From the NCBI RefSeq assembly GCF_012932365.1, contig NZ_JAAIIH010000012.1, positions 1 through 64,000 on the forward strand: a stretch of DNA of 64,000 bases, in the 5' to 3' direction. The DNA comes from Bifidobacterium moraviense (GTDB lineage Bacteria > Actinomycetota > Actinomycetes > Actinomycetales > Bifidobacteriaceae). The position numbers and the translations under genes are program-made. The notes below the pieces were generated by a model, which was not told the DNA's origin, searched no databases, and was given only the letters and a program-made list of their open reading frames with translations. Shown piece by piece: positions 15,845-24,176 of this stretch (the first letter of the stretch is position 1; every line of letters starts with the position of its first letter).

Positions 15845-16804
15845 TCACTTGTCCTTCCTGTTGGAGACGCCGTAGACGATGGCGGAGATGATGCCGATCA
15901 CGATGGCGAGCACCACCGAGAGGGCCGCCGCGTAGTTGTAGTCGCCGCCTGCGGTGAACGTGTAGTTGTAGATGGCCATGATCGGCGTGAAGTTCGCGGT
16001 CACGGTCTCGGGGGACGCCGAGCGGAACAGCAGCGGCTGGTCGAAGAGCTGGAGCATGCCGATCATCGACAGCAGGCAGGTGAGCACGAGCGTGCCGCGG
16101 ATCATCGGGATCTTGATGGACCAGGCGATGCGGAACTCGCCGGCGCCGTCCACCTTGGCGCTCTCGTACAGGGACGGGTCGATGGCGGTCAGGGAGCCGT
16201 AGAGGATGAGCATGTTGAAGCCGATGTTGATCCACAGCAGCAGGTTGGCCATGGACACCCACACCATGGCGGGACTGAAGAAGTTGACCTCGAGGCCGAA
16301 GATCTCGAAGAACTTCTTGAGCGGGCCGATGTCCGGCGAGTACATGTACACCCAGATCAGCGTGGCCACGATGGACGGGACCATGTACGGCACGAGAAGC
16401 AGGAAGCGGTAGGCTCGCTTGGCCTTCTTGCGGGCGGAGTCGAGGAGCAGGGCCTCGACGAGCGCAAAGACCATGATGAGCGGCATCACCACGCAGGTGA
16501 AGATCGCCACGCGCAGCATGCCCTGCCAGAAGGACGGGTCATGGAAGACGCGCACGTACTGGGCGAGGCCGGCGAAGGAGCGCTTGGCGCCGCCGATGCC
16601 CAGACCGCTGGACTTCTTCTGGTAGAGGCTCTCCCACAGCGCGTAGAAGAACGGGATGATGAACGAGAACAGGAACAGAGCGAAGAAGGGCAGGCTGAAG
16701 GCGAATCCCTTCAGACCGATGAGCTTCTTCCATTTCGGCGTCGCGTTTTCGCGGATTTCGTTGCCGCGGACGGCCGATGACGCGGAATCGGTGACAGCAC
16801 TCAC
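15845..16804 (-). CDS. ABC sugar importer permease, MalF type
   Basis: 319 aa, six membrane helices after a basic N terminus (TPKWKKLIGLKG). The EAA loop reads ESAKVDGAGEFRIAWSIKIPMI, with Ser in place of the first Ala but the conserved Gly kept. The start is GTG at 16804 with GGAG 6 bases before. It is the partner of the MalG-type permease immediately downstream. Between it and the lipoprotein gene upstream lie 260 bp with a 13-bp perfect hairpin, which probably lowers permease expression relative to the abundant binding protein. Confidence 0.95.
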   Translation of the reverse strand: MSAVTDSASSAVRGNEIRENATPKWKKLIGLKGFAFSLPFFALFLFSFIIPFFYALWESLYQKKSSGLGIGGAKRSFAGLAQYVRVFHDPSFWQGMLRVAIFTCVVMPLIMVFALVEALLLDSARKKAKRAYRFLLLVPYMVPSIVATLIWVYMYSPDIGPLKKFFEIFGLEVNFFSPAMVWVSMANLLLWINIGFNMLILYGSLTAIDPSLYESAKVDGAGEFRIAWSIKIPMIRGTLVLTCLLSMIGMLQLFDQPLLFRSASPETVTANFTPIMAIYNYTFTAGGDYNYAAALSVVLAIVIGIISAIVYGVSNRKDK

Positions 16805-16982
16805 GATTCACTCCAATCACAAGCAGATGGATGGGTTTTGCATGACGCCGGCGGCTCCGGATCGGCCGTCGGGCAGGGAAGAAGCCGCGTCCCGCGTATG
16901 GCAGTGACGGAACGCGGCTTCGGGAAGGAAAGGAGAAAGGGAAGATCCAGGCGGCATCCCGCCCCGGATGCTCCGGGAGGGA

Positions 16983-17019
16983 CCGTCCGGCGGCGGGGAT
17001 GCCGATCGCCGCCGGACGG
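16983..17019 (-). terminator. Attenuating hairpin between binding protein and permeases
   Basis: CCGTCCGGCGGCG (16983-16995) and its exact complement (17007-17019) flank an 11-base loop; a second GGCCGGCC/GGCCGG structure follows at 17022-17041. It begins 45 bp after the lipoprotein stop. Stem-loops at this spot in binding-protein operons are known to stabilise the upstream message and reduce read-through; that role here is inferred. Confidence 0.65.
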
Positions 17020-17064
17020 GAAGGCCGGCCATGGGGCCGGTCGGTCATGTCCGAACCGCGGGGC

Positions 17065-18399
17065 TCAGTTCGCGGACTTGACGTTGATGCCCTTCTGCTG
17101 CAGGTCGTTGACGGTCCACTGCTGGACGGCGTCGAGCATCTGCTCGCCGGTGACCTGCTTGTTGAGGAACTTGGCCCACTGGTCCTGCAGCTGCTTGAAC
17201 ATCTGGCTCCAGTTGGCGCCGGTCTTGTACGGGGCGACGGTGTCGGCGGCCTGCTGGACCACCTTGGCGGCCTCGGCGTTGTCGGCAAGGAGCTTGTCGG
17301 GCAGGGAATCGGTCGGGTAGCTGCCAGTGTCCTTGAGGGCCGGGAAGGCGCCGGAGCCGGTGGTGGCGTTGGCGGCGATCTTCAGCGCGTCGTCGTTGGT
17401 GGCGAGCCAGGTGGCGAACTCGGCGGCCTCCTTGGGGTGCTTGGCGCCGGTCGGAATGGCGTTGCCGGAGGCGTTCAGCGGGGAGACCACGTCGGAGGAG
17501 GCGGACTCCTTGGGCCATGCGTAGGCCTTCCAGTCACCGAGGGACTTCTGGAAGTTGGACTGGTAGGCGGACAGCTGCCAGGTGGAGGTGCCGATCAGCG
17601 CGAGGTCGCCGGACTGGAAGAACTGCATCAGGGCGTCCCACTCGATGTAGGTCTTCTGGCTGAACATGTCGTTGTCGACGATCTGCTGCAGGTAGTTCAC
17701 GGCCTTCTTGGTCTCCGGGCCGTTGATGTCCACCACCCAGGTGTCGCCGTCGACGGAGTACCACTGGGCGCCGAACTGCTGGGCGAGCAGCACCAGCGTG
17801 GACGGATCCTCGCCGGGGAAGTTCATGATCTTGATGTCCGGATTCTTGGCCTTGAGGTCCTTGCCGGCCTGGATGAGCTCGTCCCACGTGGTGGGCACCT
17901 TGACGCCGTTGTCATCGAAGGTCTTCTGGTTGGCGATGATGAACTGCGGGCTGGACTGGGTCGGGATGACGGCCAGCTGGTCGCCGATCTTGAAGGAGTC
18001 GACCACGTTCTGGTTGAGCTTGGACAGGTCCGGGTTGTACTGGGCGATGTCCTGGATGGTGCCGTCCACGAGCAGGGACAGGGACGAGTCCATGTCCGCC
18101 TCGAAGAGGTCCGGCGCGTTGCCGGCCTTGACGGCGTTGACCACGCCCTCCTCGGTCTTGGCTTTGCTGGCCTGCTTCTTGAACTCGACCTTGATCTTGT
18201 CCTGCGACTTGTTGAAGGCGTCGGCCTGCTCCTGCAGGCCCTGGGTGGCGCCCCACCATTCGATGGTGACCGGGCCGTCCGAGCTGCCGGACGCGGTGTT
18301 CGACGCGGTGTCGGAGCCGCAGGCGGCCATCGGGGCGACCATGCCGAGCGCGGCGACGGCGGTGATCGCGGTCCTCATCCAACGATTCGAAGCTTTCAT
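17065..18399 (-). CDS. ABC sugar importer substrate-binding lipoprotein
   Basis: 444 aa. The lipoprotein signal peptide ends in the lipobox APMAAC with Cys27 as the lipidated residue, followed by a Ser/Thr/Gly linker. The mature part is a CUT1 extracellular solute-binding protein (TIEWWGATQGLQEQADAFNKSQ, GNAPDLFEADMDSSL, TTWDELIQAGKDLK, LIGTSTWQLSAY). It captures an oligosaccharide at the cell surface and delivers it to the two permeases encoded downstream. AAGGAGGG precedes the ATG at 18399; longer readings to 19134 run through non-coding repeats. The promoter region at 18420-18502 carries several LacI-type half-sites. Ligand unknown; context suggests plant cell-wall oligosaccharides. Confidence 0.95.
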   Translation of the reverse strand: MKASNRWMRTAITAVAALGMVAPMAACGSDTASNTASGSSDGPVTIEWWGATQGLQEQADAFNKSQDKIKVEFKKQASKAKTEEGVVNAVKAGNAPDLFEADMDSSLSLLVDGTIQDIAQYNPDLSKLNQNVVDSFKIGDQLAVIPTQSSPQFIIANQKTFDDNGVKVPTTWDELIQAGKDLKAKNPDIKIMNFPGEDPSTLVLLAQQFGAQWYSVDGDTWVVDINGPETKKAVNYLQQIVDNDMFSQKTYIEWDALMQFFQSGDLALIGTSTWQLSAYQSNFQKSLGDWKAYAWPKESASSDVVSPLNASGNAIPTGAKHPKEAAEFATWLATNDDALKIAANATTGSGAFPALKDTGSYPTDSLPDKLLADNAEAAKVVQQAADTVAPYKTGANWSQMFKQLQDQWAKFLNKQVTGEQMLDAVQQWTVNDLQQKGINVKSAN

Positions 18400-18419
18400 G
18401 AAACCCTCCTTGGTTTTCC

Positions 18420-18502
18420 TGTAACTAGTTTCATCGCTGAAACTGATTGAACTATAGCATCCTTTTGAAAACGGTGTCAAATCAGCGTTGTAACCAATTA
18501 CA
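18420..18502 (-). promoter_or_regulatory. Promoter and operators of the ABC importer operon
   Basis: Minus-strand TTGACA (18475-18480) and TATAGT (18451-18456) are 18 bp apart. Three LacI-like sites surround it: TGTAACTAGTTTCA (18420-18433), the half-palindromic TGAAACTGATTGAA (18438-18451) and TGTAACCAATTACA (18489-18502). They share TG-AAC/GTT-CA symmetry but differ from the TGAAACCGCTTTCA sites elsewhere. Either one repressor tolerates variation, or the two LacI proteins split the sites. Confidence 0.75.
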
Positions 18503-18710
18503 GAAAGTCCGTGAACCGTTCTGTTTGTTGGCATCGTTTGCATCGGGAAACGCACATCATCGGCGTGTCGTTCGGACCGTCGGGATGCGTTCCGGCCATA
18601 TCGTTCAGCTCCTCCGTCCACCGCCCGCGCCGGTTCCCGACCGCGCTCCCCCGAGTCGCGTCTCCGCCGCCCGGCAAGGCCTCGGAAGACCGGGCACTCA
18701 TCCGGCCAGA

Positions 18711-18942
18711 GTATCTGCGTTCTCAGGGGCGGATTGCGACAAGCGTCGGCAGATATCCGCATGCTCAGGGGGCCTCCGTCGTGCCGCGCACACCCCCTCC
18801 CGACACGAGACGAACGCCAAAACCGCGGAATCGCAACGACGCCGCATCCGGGCGCCACGGCCGGCACTCCGCCGAGGCGCCCCGACAATGCGGATACCTC
18901 TGCCCGCGGGACGCCGGATCCACCCCCGAGAACGCAGATGCC
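18711..18942. repeat. Four-unit mirror-image repeat array (family 3)
   Basis: Two unit types occur in order 1-2 on the left and as reverse complements 2-1 on the right. Unit 1 is ATCTGCGTTCTCAGGGG (within 18711-18730) and inverted CCCCCGAGAACGCAGAT (18923-18939). Unit 2 is GGCAGATATCCGCATGCTCA (18748-18767) and inverted TGCGGATACCTCTGCC (18889-18904). The two units are about 41-44 bp apart on both sides. The whole 230-bp block can fold on itself. It lies in the 650-bp non-coding interval between the ABC operon promoter and the GH28 stop (19052); I see no gene there. Confidence 0.7.
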
Positions 18943-19051
18943 CTCCGCAGCCGGACGAATCCGGCCACGGAGGGCATACGGGGGCACGGGACTTCCACCG
19001 CGCCAAGGATCGGCGGCACGCCGAGCCGACGCCGCGGCGACCCGCGGACCA

Positions 19052-20419
19052 CTACAGCACGCGCCAGTCCGGCTCCCCCACGGTCGTGCACCCGTCGAGC
19101 AGCACGGCAGGCCGCTCGTCGGAGCGCAGCGCATGCAGCCGCACGCCGGTCATGTCGAGCCGATGCACGTTGCGCAGGTCCATGAACGCCGCGCGCGACC
19201 AGTCAGGCCAGTAGTTCTCGCTGGACTTCACGCCCGGCTCGACGAGACGATCCACAAGCCGCGGATACTCCCCAGCCGGCGGAATGTCAGCGAGCCGCAC
19301 TCCCCCGATGAACGTGTAGCGCACGTCGCGCAGCGTCACGTCCTCGATGGGATGCCCGTCCGCCGCGTCGAAGCGGATGCCGTTGAAGCGCGGCTCGCCC
19401 ATCACGTCGTCGGTGAAGCGCCGGTGTACGTTGGCCATTTCGTCGTCGTCCGTGGCGATGAGCCCGCTGATGGAGATGCGTGCCAAAGCGCCGATTTCTG
19501 GCATGTGGTCAAGCTCCACCGAGGAACCGAGGTCGTCCGGCTCGAAGCGGTTGTTGAGGATGGCGAACACGGGCCGCGTCACGTTGCGCATCACGATGTT
19601 GCTGAACGCGATGTCCGTGATCGCTCCGCCCTCGGTGGATTCGAGCTTGATGCCCTCGCGCCACACGCGGTTGAGCGTGCAGTTCGAAACGGTGACGTTG
19701 TAAATGTCGCCGATGGACTTGAGTCCGAAGCGCAGGCCAGCGCACACGCCGGTGAACTCGCAGTTCGTGATGTGCACGTCATGCACCGGCCAGTCGCGGC
19801 TGCTGGCCTGCAGGCACAGGTTGTCGTCGGTGCCGCGCACATAGCAGTCGGAGACGAACACGTGCGCGCAGCCGTCGAAGTCGAGGCCGTCGCCGTTGTA
19901 GCGCTTGTCGTTGATGATGCACACGCCGCGCACCCAGATGTACTCGCTGTCGAGGAACGCGGTGGTCCACGCGGCCGCGTCAAGCAGGCGCAGGTCGGTC
20001 ACATGAACGTTGGAGCAGCGCAGCATGCGGATCATCATGGGTCGGTAGATCGAGCCCTCGTTGGGGAACGATTCCGCGGCCCCGACGATGCGCCCGCGCC
20101 CGGTCAGGGCCACGTCATGCGCATCCTCGGCGTAGATGAGGCACCGGTCGAGCTCAGGCTCGTTGCGGTAGCGGTTGTGGTGCACATCCTCGGCGTAGTC
20201 GGCGATGTCCGGACTGGCGAGCAGCGTGGCCGAGCCGTCGACATGCAGCTCCACGCCGCTCCTGAGTCGGATCGTGCCGGCAATGAAGGTGCCGCCGTCA
20301 AGCGCCACCGTGCCTCCGCCGGCCGCCGCGCACGCGTCGATGGCACGCTGGATGGCGGCAGTGTCCTTGGTCTCGCCGTCGGCGATCGCGCCGTAGTCGC
20401 GCGGGTCGAATCGTGTCAT
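19052..20419 (-). CDS. GH28-family polygalacturonase-like hydrolase
   Basis: 455 aa cytoplasmic-type beta-helix enzyme. It opens with the family's FDPRDYGAIADGETKDTAAIQRAIDAC. Catalytic aspartates are in NGDGLD (175-180) and TDD (198-199); GIKLE stands where the RIK substrate motif is expected, and the usual GHG is replaced by CAGLRFG, so it is a diverged GH28. It probably removes galacturonic-acid-type residues from short pectic fragments. The ATG at 20419 is chosen since AGAGGTG lies 6 bases before; the GTG three codons upstream would overlap that ribosome site. It starts 31 bp after the GH88 stop, so the two form one operon: GH88 opens unsaturated uronides and GH28 cuts saturated ones. Confidence 0.85.
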   Translation of the reverse strand: MTRFDPRDYGAIADGETKDTAAIQRAIDACAAAGGGTVALDGGTFIAGTIRLRSGVELHVDGSATLLASPDIADYAEDVHHNRYRNEPELDRCLIYAEDAHDVALTGRGRIVGAAESFPNEGSIYRPMMIRMLRCSNVHVTDLRLLDAAAWTTAFLDSEYIWVRGVCIINDKRYNGDGLDFDGCAHVFVSDCYVRGTDDNLCLQASSRDWPVHDVHITNCEFTGVCAGLRFGLKSIGDIYNVTVSNCTLNRVWREGIKLESTEGGAITDIAFSNIVMRNVTRPVFAILNNRFEPDDLGSSVELDHMPEIGALARISISGLIATDDDEMANVHRRFTDDVMGEPRFNGIRFDAADGHPIEDVTLRDVRYTFIGGVRLADIPPAGEYPRLVDRLVEPGVKSSENYWPDWSRAAFMDLRNVHRLDMTGVRLHALRSDERPAVLLDGCTTVGEPDWRVL

Positions 20420-20449
20420 GGCATTCACCTCTCAATCACCACAGGTCGA

Positions 20450-21604
20450 TCACCACAGGCGCGCGCCCTTGCCGGCGAGGCGCAGCGCGGCTTCCACGAA
20501 GTAGTAGTCGGCGTACATCATCGGCACTTCGCGGTCGTCGGACTTGTGGTAGCAGCCGGTGCACATCTGCACCAGACCGTCGCGCGACGGATCCCAGTCG
20601 CACCAGTGCGCCTCCACGGCCCTGAGCAGGCGCACGGCCCAGCGAAGGTACAGCGGGCGCTCGAGCTCGGGCACTTGCTCGGCGATCTCGATGAGGCCGC
20701 ATGCGGTGATCACGTCGGCGAGGGCGTCCCAGTACTTCGGCTCGGCGGGGGCGCGGAAGTCCACGAGCGACAGGTCGTTTTCCAGTGCCACGTTGGCGAG
20801 GAAGTAGTGCGCGACCTTCTTGGCCACGTCGAGGTATTCCTTCTTGCCGCTGTGGTGCGCGGCGAGCGCGTAGCCGTAGATGGCCCAGGACTGGCCGCGG
20901 GTCCAGGAGGAGCCGGATTCGTAGCCCTGGCCGCCGGGGTTGTGCCTGAGTTCGCCGGTGACGAGGTCAAGGTCGACGATGTGGTTGCACGAGCCGTCCG
21001 GGCGCACGGCGGTGTGGCTCAGCGTGTCCGCGTGCATGCGGGCGATGTCCGCGAAGCGCGGGTCGCCGGTGACGTCGCTCGCCCAGAACAGGATCTGGAT
21101 GTTGAGCATGGAGTCGATGATGGCCCAGCCTTCGGATTCGGGCAGGTTCCACGCGCGGATGAACTTCGCTTCCGGGTTGAAGCGGCCGGCGAGCAGGGTC
21201 GCGGCGGCGAGGCCGCGGTTCTTGGCGCGCTCGTCGCCGGTGAGCCGCCAGTCGGCCACGGCGGACAGCAGCCACATGAAGCCGACGTCGTGGTGCAGAC
21301 CCATGAAATCGGTGTCGATGACGTTCATGAGGGTCTTCTCGACTTCGCGGGCGGGGCCGACGTACGCCTGATCGCCTGTGGCGTGGAACATCTGCCACAG
21401 GATGCCGGGCCAGAAGCCGTTGGTCCACCATGCGGGGTCGCTCACGTCCTTGAGGTCCTTGTAGACGCCGTCCTCGGCGATGTACGGGATGTGCGAGCCG
21501 ACGCGGTCGCGCTCGGCGGCGAACTTGGCCTCGAGCCTGGGCAGCAGGGATTCGGCCCACTGACGGTCCTGCTCGGGCAGCGCCTCGGGAATGGAGAATG
21601 CCAT
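20450..21604 (-). CDS. GH88 unsaturated glucuronyl/galacturonyl hydrolase
   Basis: 384 aa (alpha/alpha)6-barrel enzyme. It hydrates the 4,5-double bond of unsaturated uronic acids left at the non-reducing end by polysaccharide lyases, releasing a keto-uronate. Family signatures are FWPGILWQMFHATGD, HHDVGFMWLLSAVADW with Asp106, WAIIDSMLNI with Asp164, VRPDGSCNHIVD and WTRGQSWAIYGYALA. The two aspartates match the catalytic pair of Bacillus UGL. No signal peptide, so it works on imported fragments. It heads an operon with the GH28 gene behind a promoter carrying the operator TGAAACCGATTTCA. No lyase is in this window, so other organisms or distant loci must supply the substrate. Confidence 0.9.
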   Translation of the reverse strand: MAFSIPEALPEQDRQWAESLLPRLEAKFAAERDRVGSHIPYIAEDGVYKDLKDVSDPAWWTNGFWPGILWQMFHATGDQAYVGPAREVEKTLMNVIDTDFMGLHHDVGFMWLLSAVADWRLTGDERAKNRGLAAATLLAGRFNPEAKFIRAWNLPESEGWAIIDSMLNIQILFWASDVTGDPRFADIARMHADTLSHTAVRPDGSCNHIVDLDLVTGELRHNPGGQGYESGSSWTRGQSWAIYGYALAAHHSGKKEYLDVAKKVAHYFLANVALENDLSLVDFRAPAEPKYWDALADVITACGLIEIAEQVPELERPLYLRWAVRLLRAVEAHWCDWDPSRDGLVQMCTGCYHKSDDREVPMMYADYYFVEAALRLAGKGARLW

Positions 21605-21670
21605 GGTTGTTCTTCCCTTCGTTGGGAGATGGGTGCTGTACGGTCTCGGCCTCACCTGTATACATACTGA

Positions 21671-21719
21671 TGAAACCGATTTCATAATGTATTGAATCAC
21701 AGATGAAAAACCGTGTCAA
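21671..21719 (-). promoter_or_regulatory. Promoter and LacI operator of the GH88-GH28 operon
   Basis: Minus-strand TTGACA (21714-21719), 18 bp, TCAATA (21690-21695). The palindrome TGAAACCGATTTCA (21671-21684) lies just downstream of the -10 box, where a bound repressor would block initiation. It differs from the perfect palindrome by one central base. Confidence 0.7.
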
Positions 21720-21811
21720 AACAGGAAATCCGGCGTGTTTTCGCCCTGAGAGCGATTACATGAAAATCATCTTGGCAGCAAGGCCGGAGCCAAGGCAGCA
21801 GACGCCCGTCG

Positions 21812-21961
21812 CACAAGATTTGCGGCCCTTCACCGCGTGCGACGCAAACCGCACACGGCGTCACGGAAACAAACATGCGGCTTTGGCACAACCGCGCCAA
21901 AACCGCAACAGAAACCGAACAGCGGCCTGGCACACAAGACGGCCCCCCTTGCCATCTTGTG
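21812..21961. repeat. Paired-palindrome element, copy 2 (degenerate left unit)
   Basis: The left unit 21812-21839 begins CACAAGATTTGCGGCCCTTCA but its right half has decayed (CCGCGTG). The right unit 21933-21961 runs from CACAAGAC to ATCTTGTG with one extra base. The interior is 93 bp and includes CGCACACGG, comparable to the CGCACATCA of copy 3. The element ends 30 bp after the stop of the minus-strand alpha-galactosidase gene at 21992. Confidence 0.75.
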
Positions 21962-21991
21962 CGTCAGGCCGCAGCCGACGACCGCAGCCGG

Positions 21992-24157
21992 TCAGCGCAG
22001 CAGCACCGCCAGACCGTCGAATTCGCGCAACCCGCTCACCCTGAGCACGCCGGCAGCCCCATCCACGGCCACGTCGATGCCGGGTCGCGCCCAGACGTCG
22101 TCCGCCACGGACCCCGCCGGCACTGGAATCTCCACGGCGCCGGGCGCGTCGTGGAACGTGTGCAGCACCGCCAGCGTGCGGCCTTCGGCCGGAGTACCGG
22201 CCTCGCCCCGGCGCACCACGGCCTGCCAGCCGCGCGGATGCCGGTAGCTGACGATCCTCGGGCCGAACCAGGCGCTCACGCCGTGGTCGATCACCGGAGC
22301 CGCCTTGGCATACCACCGTACGGCCGCGGCGATGGTCTCCACCTGCTCGTCGCGCAGCGAACCGGTGTCGCCGGAGAAGCACAGGCGCCCCAGCAGGCCG
22401 GACGCCACCTGATAGTACAGCTTGGCGAGCGGCTGGTCGTGCTTGACCACAGCCCAGATCTGGCTCTGGCGCGGCAGGATCATGCGGTGCATGTTGGCGG
22501 CGATGACCGGGATCTCGTCGCATTCGTGTGCGTCGGAGAAGCTCGCCATGGAGCCGATCTCCATGAACGACTGCACGAGCCGATGCCCGCCGGACGCGCA
22601 GATCTCCACGATGAGCCCCGGCACGCGGCGCTTCATCTCGCGGAAGAACTCCTGGCTGGCGCGGATCTGCTCGACCAGCCCGTCGCCCAGGCTCGCCGGG
22701 TCTCCCGGCTCGGCCGCGCGTTCCCCCGCCGCACCCGGCGTTTCGCAGCCGATGCCGATGGTGTCGTTGTAGTCCACCTTGACGTAGTCGAAGCCGTTCT
22801 CCTGCAGGAAGTCGATGACCCTTTCGGCAAGGTATGCGCGCACGTCGGGGTTGCGCATGTCCCACCAGCGGCGGTTGCCGGACGTGATGGTCACGCCGTC
22901 GCGCGAGAGCAGCCATGCGCGCCGGTTGAAGCACTCGGCGTCGTCGCGTCCGGCGATCTCGAACTCGAACCAGATGCCGGCCTTCATGCCGACGGCGTGC
23001 ACCCTGTCCACCACTGGTTTGAGTCCGTGCGGGAACGCCGTGGGACTCACCTGCCACGATCCGAGCCGGCTGGCCGCCTCGAACGCCTTGTCGTCGAACC
23101 AGCCGGCGTCGATGACGAAGTAGTCGATGCCCGTGCCACCGTTGCGCCTGCGAAGCCGCCCGAGGAACTCGATCTGCTCGTCCACGCTGCACTCGGTGGG
23201 CACGCCCCACGTGGTGCAGAACTCGTTGAACACCACGGGCATGGCGCGCTCCGAATCCGGCAGGTCGAGCCGGTGCCGCACGTTGCCGGCGAGCGCCTGG
23301 CTGGCGTCGTCCACGCCGCCGTGCACCGCGGTCGCCACGGCGTACGGCGCCGCGAACGTCTCTCCGGGGGCGATGGTGCGCGTCCAGTGCCCGAATTCGC
23401 GGTCGGCGATGCCGCCGGAGATCGCAAGCCCGTTGTCGCGCCGGTACAGTTCGATCTGCCAGCTCGACGCGTGCGTGGTGGCCGCGGCCCATGTGACGCC
23501 GTGGGTGGTGTCCTCAAGCCCCACGAACGGCGCGTACTGCCGCACGGGGAAGCTGCCGATGGACCCGTAGCGCACCGAGTTGGCGGAGAACCCCTGCCAG
23601 CTGGGTTCGAGCTGCTCGTCCTCCACCGGCTCGCTCACGAGTCGGCCTTCGGCGCTCCACGTGCTGCGCAGACGGTGCAGCGTGAGCGTTTCGGGCGCAA
23701 GCCCCTGCACGAACGGCGAGAGGGAGCCAAGCGTGAAGCTGGAGAGCATTTCCAGCGTGACCGGCGCGTCGGCGTGGTTCTCGAAGCTCGTGGCGATCTC
23801 CACGGCCTGCGAGTCGTCGCCCATGCGCAGCACGTGCACGTACGCGTAGCCGCGCGGGTCTTCCAGCCGGGTGATCACGACGGTTTCGCCGGCGCGCTCC
23901 TCGACGCGCTGGCCGGCGTAGCGCATGGCGGCCACGGTGGCGGAGTTGCGCATGGTGCGGCCCTGCGAGAAGCCGAACGGGTAGTCGTCGCCGACGATCT
24001 TGGCCTGGACGAGCGGCTCGGCGGCGCAGTCGTCGCGCACGACGGCGCCGGTCAGGTCGACGGGCACGAGCATGAGCTCCACGACGCCGGCATCGTCCCT
24101 GCGGTACAGGGCGGCGATGCCGTTGCGGGAGTACTGGGCGATGACGGTTCTGGCCAT
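21992..24157 (-). CDS. GH36 alpha-galactosidase
   Basis: 721 aa, the usual size of cytoplasmic GH36 enzymes. An N-terminal beta-supersandwich (to about 300) precedes the TIM barrel with FVIDAGWF (347-354), the nucleophile Asp462 in YVKVDYND, EICASGGHR (518-525) and the acid/base Asp542 in SDAHECDE. A C-terminal beta-sandwich completes it. It hydrolyses terminal alpha-1,6-galactosyl residues of raffinose, stachyose or galactomannan fragments. GAAGGACATCGCC precedes the ATG. The start is 19 bp after the GH43 stop, so the two are co-transcribed from the LacI-controlled promoter at 25909-25938. Confidence 0.95.
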   Translation of the reverse strand: MARTVIAQYSRNGIAALYRRDDAGVVELMLVPVDLTGAVVRDDCAAEPLVQAKIVGDDYPFGFSQGRTMRNSATVAAMRYAGQRVEERAGETVVITRLEDPRGYAYVHVLRMGDDSQAVEIATSFENHADAPVTLEMLSSFTLGSLSPFVQGLAPETLTLHRLRSTWSAEGRLVSEPVEDEQLEPSWQGFSANSVRYGSIGSFPVRQYAPFVGLEDTTHGVTWAAATTHASSWQIELYRRDNGLAISGGIADREFGHWTRTIAPGETFAAPYAVATAVHGGVDDASQALAGNVRHRLDLPDSERAMPVVFNEFCTTWGVPTECSVDEQIEFLGRLRRRNGGTGIDYFVIDAGWFDDKAFEAASRLGSWQVSPTAFPHGLKPVVDRVHAVGMKAGIWFEFEIAGRDDAECFNRRAWLLSRDGVTITSGNRRWWDMRNPDVRAYLAERVIDFLQENGFDYVKVDYNDTIGIGCETPGAAGERAAEPGDPASLGDGLVEQIRASQEFFREMKRRVPGLIVEICASGGHRLVQSFMEIGSMASFSDAHECDEIPVIAANMHRMILPRQSQIWAVVKHDQPLAKLYYQVASGLLGRLCFSGDTGSLRDEQVETIAAAVRWYAKAAPVIDHGVSAWFGPRIVSYRHPRGWQAVVRRGEAGTPAEGRTLAVLHTFHDAPGAVEIPVPAGSVADDVWARPGIDVAVDGAAGVLRVSGLREFDGLAVLLR

Positions 24158-24176
24158 GGCGATGTCCTTCCCGTTC

